A DNA stretch of 64,000 nucleotides from NCBI RefSeq assembly GCF_000699445.3, contig NW_026137052.1:1-64000 (forward strand). Direction: 5' to 3'. The DNA comes from Schistosoma haematobium (taxonomy: Eukaryota; Platyhelminthes; Trematoda; Strigeidida; Schistosomatidae). The notes beneath the pieces are model-generated. The model was not told the origin of the DNA, ran no database searches, and saw only the letters and a list, made by a program, of their open reading frames with translations. The position numbers and the translations under genes are program-made. Below, in pieces: positions 55,940 through 64,000 of this stretch; the first letter of the stretch is position 1, and the number at the start of each line of letters is the position of its first letter.

Positions 55940-56818
55940 ATGTCGATTTCTTTCGAACAGTTGCGGTTAATATTACAGCACCAGCAGAAGATGTTTGCCT
56001 TGCAACAACAGCTATTTGTAACAGTTTTGGGCAGACTTTGCATTCAAGCAGAAAATAAGAAATCTATGTATCATGCAGATAATGGTGCAGTAATGGACAT
56101 TTCAGAAGCATATCCTGTGCAGGATTCAAATCCCTCTATACCAGAAGGAAAACGTAATATTGGTAACGTGTCCAGCTCAGAGCAAGAAAATATTGTGCTA
56201 AATGCACATGAAGTTGTGACAATACCAGATGATCAGGAGCCAGATCCTGTAGATGATGCCCAGAGTCCAGAATCAAATGAAACACTACTGGTACTGTCTA
56301 GCTGCGAAAATAAACGTCAGCTCGAACAAAATTGTGGTCCACGTGCTATTAGTCGAGAAAGCTATGGTGACTCGTATTCAGAAAATAACTGGAGCAACAC
56401 GATGAACCAAATTGTACCAGATGTTACTCAAAATCACCGGAAGACAGAATTTTATATTGAGTCAACTTATCCCATTTCTAATGACAGTGTGCCAGATATT
56501 GATTCTCAGAATAATGCATATGATTTTGATGAAACTTCTTATAACAATGAGGGAAATATGTCAGCTGAGTCGAATGATGGCCAAAAATCTAATTTAATTC
56601 TGTTAGACGTTGACTTTCTTAATGACTCGTTATCTGCTAACGAGATTCATAATGAATTTGAAAATAATGAACTCAGATCAAAGGTCGTTCATCATCATCT
56701 AGTCATTTTTAGTGGATTCTCCAGTCAATACAAGAAACATGGTTTAAATAAAGTCCTACTAGTTGTAATTTGGAGCCATAAGGACCCAACATTATTTCGA
56801 GGAGGAGGAGAATGTTGA
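55940..56818 (+). CDS. Unit 33 copy of the 292-residue orphan ORF
   Basis: Identical to the unit 1 protein. Longest A run before the ATG, and a single primer-site block upstream. Confidence 0.5.
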   Translation: MSISFEQLRLILQHQQKMFALQQQLFVTVLGRLCIQAENKKSMYHADNGAVMDISEAYPVQDSNPSIPEGKRNIGNVSSSEQENIVLNAHEVVTIPDDQEPDPVDDAQSPESNETLLVLSSCENKRQLEQNCGPRAISRESYGDSYSENNWSNTMNQIVPDVTQNHRKTEFYIESTYPISNDSVPDIDSQNNAYDFDETSYNNEGNMSAESNDGQKSNLILLDVDFLNDSLSANEIHNEFENNELRSKVVHHHLVIFSGFSSQYKKHGLNKVLLVVIWSHKDPTLFRGGGEC

Positions 56819-56897
56819 GGAATTTAAAGTCACATATAATTCTTTTTTTTTAATCAGAATCTAAAGTTGGAATTTTCAAAAAAAAAAAAAGGGGAGG

Positions 56898-57409
56898 TGT
56901 TATATCCGAGTGGAGATTAAGTTACAGGTAACTTCCGAGGACTATTCATGGACTAATATTCTTATTGTATAACTACTCAACAATTACACTATGTATATTT
57001 ATATCCCTCTTATGACAAGCTTTATTTTGGCCTATAATTTATTATTGTACGATTTACGGTTCTTAAGTTATGTTCAGTTTATTAACTACTGCCTCCCACA
57101 TTCACAGCCACTTTTTGGGCTTATTTGTGTACAAATATTATTTCCTATTTTATGGTACGTTGCGGTCTGTGTGATTGATATATAAACTAAGTATGCATGA
57201 AATAAACGATCTGCTCTGATTCGGAAGCTGGTATCTTGTTCTGGACTCAAGTGGAAGGGCTCGTAGGACATAGGACCAATAAGGACACTAAACTGCCCAC
57301 ACCGGTTGAACGTCATTGGTTGGCCTAGTGCGAAGATTCGTATAAGTCGTATTCGGATTGGTCGATAGGTCGCGTGATAGCAAAAGTCAAGACATCCAAG
57401 GTCATAACA
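56898..57409 (+). repeat. LTR 34
   Basis: 512 bp, type E, agtgcgaag; two-base insertion near the 3' end (aaaagtcaagac for aaaacaagac). Period 1649. Confidence 0.95.
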
Positions 57410-57590
57410 ATTGGCGACGGGGATTTTGGCAAAAACAAAATAATTGGGAGACGCAAGGTCATAACAATTGGCGACGGGGATTTTGGCAACAAAGAAATAA
57501 TAATAATACAAGTGGTGACTCAGATTTTGGAAATAAATTAGCTGTATAATTGCCGGTGAATTTTGGAGCTAATATTATTGGCAAAAAAAA

Positions 57591-58469
57591 ATGTCGATTT
57601 CTTTCGAACAGTTGCGGTTAATATTACAGCACCAGCAGAAGATGTTTGCCTTGCAACAACAGCTATTTGTAACAGTTTTGGGCAGACTTTGCATTCAAGC
57701 AGAAAATAAGAAATCTATATATCATGCAGATAATGGTGCAGTAATGGACATTTCAGAAGCATATCCTGTGCAGGATTCAAATCCCTCTATACCAGAAGGA
57801 AAACGTAATATTGGTAACGTGTCCAGCTCAGAGCAAGAAAATATTGTGCTAAATGCACATGAAGTTGTGACAATACCAGATGATCAGGAGCCAGATCCTG
57901 TAGATGATGCCCAGAGTCCAGAATCAAATGAAACACTACTGGTACTGTCTAGCTGCGAAAATAAACGTCAGCTCGAACAAAATTGTGGTCCACGTGCTAT
58001 TAGTCGAGAAAGCTATGGTGACTCGTATTCAGAAAATAACTGGAGCAACACGATGAACCAAATTGTACCAGATGTTACTCAAAATCACCGGAAGACAGAA
58101 TTTTATATTGAGTCAACTTATCCCATTTCTAATGACAGTGTGCCAGATATTGATTCTCAGAATAATGCATATGATTTTGATGAAACTTCTTATAACAATG
58201 AGGGAAATATGTCAGCTGAGTCGAATGATGGCCAAAAATCTAATTTAATTCTGTTAGACGTTGACTTTCTTAATGACTCGTTATCTGCTAACGAGATTCA
58301 TAATGAATTTGAAAATAATGAACTCAGATCAAAGGTCGTTCATCATCATCTAGTCATTTTTAGTGGATTCTCCAGTCAATACAAGAAACATGGTTTAAAT
58401 AAAGTCCTACTAGTTGTAATTTGGAGCCATAAGGACCCAACATTATTTCGAGGAGGAGGAGAATGTTGA
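57591..58469 (+). CDS. Unit 34 copy of the orphan ORF, M43I
   Basis: 292 residues; only the residue-43 change. Leader has gtgaattttgg for gtgatttttgg. Confidence 0.5.
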   Translation: MSISFEQLRLILQHQQKMFALQQQLFVTVLGRLCIQAENKKSIYHADNGAVMDISEAYPVQDSNPSIPEGKRNIGNVSSSEQENIVLNAHEVVTIPDDQEPDPVDDAQSPESNETLLVLSSCENKRQLEQNCGPRAISRESYGDSYSENNWSNTMNQIVPDVTQNHRKTEFYIESTYPISNDSVPDIDSQNNAYDFDETSYNNEGNMSAESNDGQKSNLILLDVDFLNDSLSANEIHNEFENNELRSKVVHHHLVIFSGFSSQYKKHGLNKVLLVVIWSHKDPTLFRGGGEC

Positions 58470-58546
58470 GGAATTTAAAGTCACATATAATTCTTTTTTT
58501 TTAATCAGAATCTAAAGTTGGAATTTTCAAAAAAAAAAGGGGGAGG

Positions 58547-59056
58547 TGTTATATCCGAGTGGAGATTAAATTACAGGTAACTTCCGAGGACTATTCATGG
58601 ACTAATATTCTTATTGTATAACTACTCAACAATTACACTATGTATATTTATATCCCTCTTATGACAAGCTTTATTTTGGCCTATAATTTATTATTGTACG
58701 ATTTACGGTTCTTAAGTTATGTTCAGTTTATTAACTACTGCCTCCCACATTCACAGCCACTTTTTGGGCTTATTTGTGTACAAATATTATTTCCTATTTT
58801 ATGGTACGTTGCGGTCTGTGTGATTGATATATAAACTAAGTATGCATGAAATAAACGATCTGCTCTGATTCGGAAGCTGGTATCTTGTTCTGGACTCAAG
58901 TGGAAGGGCTCGTAGGACATAGGACCAATAAGGACACTAAACTGCCCACACCGGTTGAACGTCATTGGTTGGCCTAGTGTAAAGATTCGTATAAGTCGTA
59001 TTCGGATTGGTCGATAGGTCGCGTGATAGCAAAACAAGACATCCAAGGTCATAACA
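58547..59056 (+). repeat. LTR 35
   Basis: 510 bp, type E, gattaaatt, private agtgtaaag. Without the 3' insertion of its neighbours. Period 1647. Confidence 0.95.
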
Positions 59057-59237
59057 ATTGGCGACGGGGATTTTGGCAAAAACAAAATAATTGGGAGACG
59101 CAAGGTCATAACAATTGGCGACGGGGATTTTGGCAACAAAGAAATAATAATAATACAAGTGGTGACTCAGATTTTGGAAATAAATTAGCTGTATAATTGC
59201 CGGTGATTTTTGGAGCTAATATTATTGGCAAAAAAAA

Positions 59238-60116
59238 ATGTCGATTTCTTTCGAACAGTTGCGGTTAATATTACAGCACCAGCAGAAGATGTTTGCCTTG
59301 CAACAACAGCTATTTGTAACAGTTTTGGGCAGACTTTGCATTCAAGCAGAAAATAAGAAATCTATATATCATGCAGATAATGGTGCAGTAATGGACATTT
59401 CAGAAGCATATCCTGTGCAGGATTCAAATCCCTCTATACCAGAAGGAAAACGTAATATTGGTAACGTGTCCAGCTCAGAGCAAGAAAATATTGTGCTAAA
59501 TGCACATGAAGTTGTGACAATACCAGATGATCAGGAGCCAGATCCTGTAGATGATGCCCAGAGTCCAGAATCAAATGAAACACTACTGGTACTGTCTAGC
59601 TGCGAAAATAAACGTCAGCTCGAACAAAATTGTGGTCCACGTGCTATTAGTCGAGAAAGCTATGGTGACTCGTATTCAGAAAATAACTGGAGCAACACGA
59701 TGAACCAAATTGTACCAGATGTTACTCAAAATCACCGGAAGACAGAATTTTATATTGAGTCAACTTATCCCATTTCTAATGACAGTGTGCCAGATATTGA
59801 TTCTCAGAATAATGCATATGATTTTGATGAAACTTCTTATAACAATGAGGGAAATATGTCAGCTGAGTCGAATGATGGCCAAAAATCTAATTTAATTCTG
59901 TTAGACGTTGACTTTCTTAATGACTCGTTATCTGCTAACGAGATTCATAATGAATTTGAAAATAATGAACTCAGATCAAAGGTCGTTCATCATCATCTAG
60001 TCATTTTTAGTGGATTCTCCAGTCAATACAAGAAACATGGTTTAAATAAAGTCCTACTAGTTGTAATTTGGAGCCATAAGGACCCAACATTATTTCGAGG
60101 AGGAGGAGAATGTTGA
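59238..60116 (+). CDS. Unit 35 copy of the orphan ORF, M43I
   Basis: 292 residues; only the residue-43 change. Confidence 0.5.
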   Translation: MSISFEQLRLILQHQQKMFALQQQLFVTVLGRLCIQAENKKSIYHADNGAVMDISEAYPVQDSNPSIPEGKRNIGNVSSSEQENIVLNAHEVVTIPDDQEPDPVDDAQSPESNETLLVLSSCENKRQLEQNCGPRAISRESYGDSYSENNWSNTMNQIVPDVTQNHRKTEFYIESTYPISNDSVPDIDSQNNAYDFDETSYNNEGNMSAESNDGQKSNLILLDVDFLNDSLSANEIHNEFENNELRSKVVHHHLVIFSGFSSQYKKHGLNKVLLVVIWSHKDPTLFRGGGEC

Positions 60117-60193
60117 GGAATTTAAAGTCACATATAATTCTTTTTTTTTAATCAGAATCTAAAGTTGGAATTTTCAAAAAAAAAAAAGGGAGG

Positions 60194-60703
60194 TGTTATA
60201 TCCGAGTGGAGATTAAATTACAGGTAACTTCCGAGGACTATTCATGGACTAATATTCTTATTGTATAACTACTCAACAATTACACTATGTATATTTATAT
60301 CCCTCTTATGACAAGCTTTATTTTGGCCTATAATTTATTATTGTACGATTTACGGTTCTTAAGTTATGTTCAGTTTATTAACTACTGCCTCCCACATTCA
60401 CAGCCACTTTTTGGGCTTATTTGTGTACAAATATTATTTCCTATTTTATGGTACGTTGCGGTCTGTGTGATTGATATATAAACCAAGTATGCATGAAATA
60501 AACGATCTGCTCTGATTCGGAAGCTGGTATCTTGTTCTGGACTCAAGTGGAAGGGCTCGTAGGACATAGGACCAATAAGGACACTAAACTGCCCACACCG
60601 GTTGAACGTCATTGGTTGGCCTAGTGAAGATTCGTATAAGTCGTATTCGGATTGGTCGATAGGTCGCGTGATAGCAAAAGTCAAGACATCCAAGGTCATA
60701 ACA
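60194..60703 (+). repeat. LTR 36
   Basis: 510 bp by compensation: two bases lost (agtgaag) and two gained (aaaagtcaagac). First with aaaccaagt after the TATA box. Rewritten primer-site block follows; period 1661. Confidence 0.95.
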
Positions 60704-60897
60704 ATTGGCGACGGGGATTTTGGAGAAAGTTTTGAACCCTCAACAAAATAATTGGGAGACGCAAGGTCATAACAATTGGCGACGGGGATTTTGGCAACAA
60801 AGAAATAATAATAATACAAGTGGTGACTCAGATTTTGGAAATAAATTAGCTGTATAATTGCCGGTGATTTTTGGAGCTAATATTATTGGCAAAAAAA

Positions 60898-61776
60898 ATG
60901 TCGATTTCTTTCGAACAGTTGCGGTTAATATTACAGCACCAGCAGAAGATGTTTGCCTTGCAACAACAGCTATTTGTAACAGTTTTGGGCAGACTTTGCA
61001 TTCAAGCAGAAAATAAGAAATCTATATATCATGCAGATAATGGTGCAGTAATGGACATTTCAGAAGCATATCCTGTGCAGGATTCAAATCCCTCTATACC
61101 AGAAGGAAAACGTAATATTGGTAACGTGTCCAGCTCAGAGCAAGAAAATATTGTGCTAAATGCACATGAAGTTGTGACAATACCAGATGATCAGGAGCCA
61201 GATCCTGTAGATGATGCCCAGAGTCCAGAATCAAATGAAACACTACTGGTACTGTCTAGCTGCGAAAATAAACGTCAGCTCGAACAAAATTGTGGTCCAC
61301 GTGCTATTAGTCGAGAAAGCTATGGTGACTCGTATTCAGAAAATAACTGGAGCAACACGATGAACCAAATTGTACCAGATGTTACTCAAAATCACCGGAA
61401 GACAGAATTTTATATTGAGTCAACTTATCCCATTTCTAATGACAGTGTGCCAGATATTGATTCTCAGAATAATGCATATGATTTTGATGAAACTTCTTAT
61501 AACAATGAGGGAAATATGTCAGCTGAGTCGAATGATGGCCAAAAATCTAATTTAATTCTGTTAGACGTTGACTTTCTTAATGACTCGTTATCTGCTAACG
61601 AGATTCATAATGAATTTGAAAATAATGAACTCAGATCAAAGGTCGTTCATCATCATCTAGTCATTTTTAGTGGATTCTCCAGTCAATACGAGAAACATGG
61701 TTTAAATAAAGTCCTACTAGTTGTAATTTGGAGCCATAAGGACCCAACATTATTTCGAGGAGGAGGAGAATGTTGA
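60898..61776 (+). CDS. Unit 36 copy of the orphan ORF, M43I K265E
   Basis: 292 residues with two substitutions, both also seen in units 29 and 32. Confidence 0.5.
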   Translation: MSISFEQLRLILQHQQKMFALQQQLFVTVLGRLCIQAENKKSIYHADNGAVMDISEAYPVQDSNPSIPEGKRNIGNVSSSEQENIVLNAHEVVTIPDDQEPDPVDDAQSPESNETLLVLSSCENKRQLEQNCGPRAISRESYGDSYSENNWSNTMNQIVPDVTQNHRKTEFYIESTYPISNDSVPDIDSQNNAYDFDETSYNNEGNMSAESNDGQKSNLILLDVDFLNDSLSANEIHNEFENNELRSKVVHHHLVIFSGFSSQYEKHGLNKVLLVVIWSHKDPTLFRGGGEC

Positions 61777-61854
61777 GGAATTTAAAGTCACATATAATTC
61801 TTTTTTTTTTAATCAGAATCTAAAGTTGGAATTTTCAAAAAAAAAAAGGGGAGG

Positions 61855-62366
61855 TGTTATATCCGAGTGGAGATTAAATTACAGGTAACTTCCGAGGACT
61901 ATTCATGGACTAATATTCTTATTGTATAACTACTCAACAATTACACTATGTATATTTATATCCCTCTTATGACAAGCTTTATTTTGGCCTATAATTTATT
62001 ATTGTACGATTTACGGTTCTTAAGTTATGTTCAGTTTATTAACTACTGCCTCCCACATTCACAGCCACTTTTTGGGCTTATTTGTGTACAAATATTATTT
62101 CCTATTTTATGGTACGTTGCGGTCTGTGTGATTGATATATAAACCAAGTATGCATGAAATAAACGATCTGCTCTGATTCGGAAGCTGGTATCTTGTTCTG
62201 GACTCAAGTGGAAGGGCTCGTAGGACATAGGACCAATAAGGACACTAAACTGCCCACACCGGTTGAACGTCATTGGTTGGCCTAGTGAAGATTCGTATAA
62301 GTCGTATTCGGATTGGTCGATAGGTCGCGTGTAGATCGAACAAGTCAGACATCCAAGGTCATAACA
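61855..62366 (+). repeat. LTR 37
   Basis: 512 bp, type E, aaaccaagt, agtgaag. 3' end rewritten as gtgtagatcgaacaagtcagac. Two primer-site copies; period 1649. Confidence 0.95.
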
Positions 62367-62547
62367 ATTGGCGACGGGGATTTTGGCAAAAACAAAATAA
62401 TTGGGAGACGCAAGGTCATAACAATTGGCGACGGGGATTTTGGCAACAAAGAAATAATAATAATACAAGTGGTGACTCAGATTTTGGAAATAAATTAGCT
62501 GTATAATTGCCGGTGATTTTTGGAGCTAATATTATTGGCAAAAAAAA

Positions 62548-63426
62548 ATGTCGATTTCTTTCGAACAGTTGCGGTTAATATTACAGCACCAGCAGAAGAT
62601 GTTTGCCTTGCAACAACAGCTATTTGTAACAGTTTTGGGCAGACTTTGCATTCAAGCAGAAAATAAGAAATCTATGTATCATGCAGATAATGGTGCAGTA
62701 ATGGACATTTCAGAAGCATATCCTGTGCAGGATTCAAATCCCTCTATACCAGAAGGAAAACGTAATATTGGTAACGTGTCCAGCTCAGAGCAAGAAAATA
62801 TTGTGCTAAATGCACATGAAGTTGTGACAATACCAGATGATCAGGAGCCAGATCCTGTAGATGATGCCCAGAGTCCAGAATCAAATGAAACACTACTGGT
62901 ACTGTCTAGCTGCGAAAATAAACGTCAGCTCGAACAAAATTGTGGTCCACGTGCTATTAGTCGAGAAAGCTATGGTGACTCGTATTCAGAAAATAACTGG
63001 AGCAACACGATGAACCAAATTGTACCAGATGTTACTCAAAATCACCGGAACACAGAATTTTATATTGAGTCAACTTATCCCATTTCTAATGACAGTGTGC
63101 CAGATATTGATTCTCAGAATAATGCATATGATTTTGATGAAACTTCTTATAACAATGAGGGAAATATGTCAGCTGAGTCGAATGATGGCCAAAAATCTAA
63201 TTTAATTCTGTTAGACGTTGACTTTCTTAATGACTCGTTATCTGCTAACGAGATTCATAATGAATTTGAAAATAATGAACTCAGATCAAAGGTCGTTCAT
63301 CATCATCTAGTCATTTTTAGTGGATTCTCCAGTCAATACAAGAAACATGGTTTAAATAAAGTCCTACTAGTTGTAATTTGGAGCCATAAGGACCCAACAT
63401 TATTTCGAGGAGGAGGAGAATGTTGA
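62548..63426 (+). CDS. Unit 37 copy of the orphan ORF, K168N
   Basis: 292 residues, Met at 43; AAG to AAC gives Asn at 168, private to this copy. Confidence 0.5.
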   Translation: MSISFEQLRLILQHQQKMFALQQQLFVTVLGRLCIQAENKKSMYHADNGAVMDISEAYPVQDSNPSIPEGKRNIGNVSSSEQENIVLNAHEVVTIPDDQEPDPVDDAQSPESNETLLVLSSCENKRQLEQNCGPRAISRESYGDSYSENNWSNTMNQIVPDVTQNHRNTEFYIESTYPISNDSVPDIDSQNNAYDFDETSYNNEGNMSAESNDGQKSNLILLDVDFLNDSLSANEIHNEFENNELRSKVVHHHLVIFSGFSSQYKKHGLNKVLLVVIWSHKDPTLFRGGGEC

Positions 63427-63503
63427 GGAATTTAAAGTCACATATAATTCTTTTTTTTTAAATCAGAATCTAAAGTTGGAATTTTCAAAAAAAAAAGGGG
63501 AGG

Positions 63504-64000
63504 TGTTATATCCGAGTGGAGATTAAATTACAGGTAACTTCCGAGGACTATTCATGGACTAATATTCTTATTGTATAACTACTCAACAATTACACTATGT
63601 ATATTTATATCCCTCTTATGACAAGCTTTATTTTGGCCTATAATTTATTATTGTACGATTTACGGTTCTTAAGTTATGTTCAGTTTATTAACTACTGCCT
63701 CCCACATTCACAGCCACTTTTTGGGCTTATTTGTGTACAAATATTATTTCCTATTTTATGGTACGTTGCGGTCTGTGTGATTGATATATAAACCAAGTAT
63801 GCATGAAATAAACGATCTGCTCTGATTCGAAGCTGGTATCTTGTTCTGGACTCAAGTGGAAGGGCTCGTAGGACATAGGACCAATAAGGACACTAAACTG
63901 CCCACACCGGTTGAACGTCATTGGTTGGCCTAGTGCGAAGATTCGTATAAGTCGTATTCGGATTGGTCGATAGGTCGCGTGTAGATCGAAAAGTCAAGAC
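63504..64000 (+). repeat. LTR 38, cut by the window edge
   Basis: First 497 bases of an LTR: type E, gattaaatt, aaaccaagt, one G deleted (gattcgaagc), agtgcgaag and gtgtagatcgaaaagtcaagac. Array continues beyond the window. Confidence 0.95.

Larger units (their letters stand above)
1995..64000 (+). repeat. Head-to-tail satellite-like array of 37 complete mini-LTR-retrotransposon units plus a partial 38th
   Basis: Each unit is LTR, primer-binding-site block, 292-codon ORF, poly-T stretch, polypurine tract, then the next LTR. Unit starts lie 1593-1704 bases apart. Length steps of about 57 bases reflect the number of primer-site blocks; 1-5 base differences reflect homopolymer runs. LTR variants used below are numbered from the LTR start. 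At about base 107: type A ccttttatgat, B cctttatgat, C cctcttatgat, D cctcttatgac, E as D but preceded by atc instead of att. Base 133 is A (gacct) or G (ggcct). Base 192 is A (taatgcc) or C (tactgcc). Base 300 is C (gcctg), A (gcatg) or T. No unrelated DNA interrupts the array, and it continues past the right edge. Confidence 0.97.

Noticed and set aside
1..64000. tRNA, rRNA or host protein-coding genes
   Set aside because: None recognised on either strand; all sequence is accounted for by the two retroelement parts.

Overview
The window is eukaryotic repeat DNA, almost certainly from a metazoan genome. It holds two LTR-retrotransposon-derived parts and no recognisable host gene, RNA gene or CRISPR array. 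The Gag finger and Pol of the left part resemble the CsRn1-like Ty3/Gypsy lineage, which was first described in trematode flukes. A fluke is therefore a reasonable guess for the host, but it is not proven.

Bases 1-1996 are the middle of a decayed CsRn1-type Ty3/Gypsy element on the + strand. They carry the Gag C-terminus with an unusual C-H-C-C finger, a well-phased -1 frameshift signal (G GGA AAC plus a GC stem), protease (DTGA), reverse transcriptase and most of RNase H. The element is dead: it has nonsense codons at 1215 and 1818, a YVDN in place of YVDD in the RT active site, and a D-to-E change in the RNase H triad. It ends abruptly in RNase H, where the second part begins.

Bases 1995-64000 are one continuous head-to-tail tandem array on the + strand. 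It has 37 complete units of about 1.59-1.70 kb and the start of a 38th. Each unit is a miniature LTR retrotransposon: a 509-512 bp LTR (TGTTAT...ATAACA, with a TATA box and AATAAA), a tRNA-type primer binding site inside a 57-bp block repeated 1-3 times, a 292-codon ORF, a polypurine tract, then the next LTR directly. Neighbouring units share a single LTR, so the structure is (LTR-internal)n. The ORF is open in all 37 units. Its first ~35 residues look like a Gypsy Gag N-terminus, its last residues sit where Pol normally ends before the polypurine tract, and the acidic Ser/Asn-rich middle matches nothing I recognise. There is no protease, RT or integrase, so any mobility would need enzymes supplied elsewhere.

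Unit length takes discrete values because of the 57-bp block: three copies in units 1 and 3-12, two in most others, one in unit 33. Diagnostic base changes accumulate stepwise from left to right. The left third is very homogeneous and the last ten units are the most varied, with patchy mosaics. This is the pattern expected from unequal exchange and gene conversion in a satellite built from a non-autonomous LTR element. The array runs off the right edge of the window.
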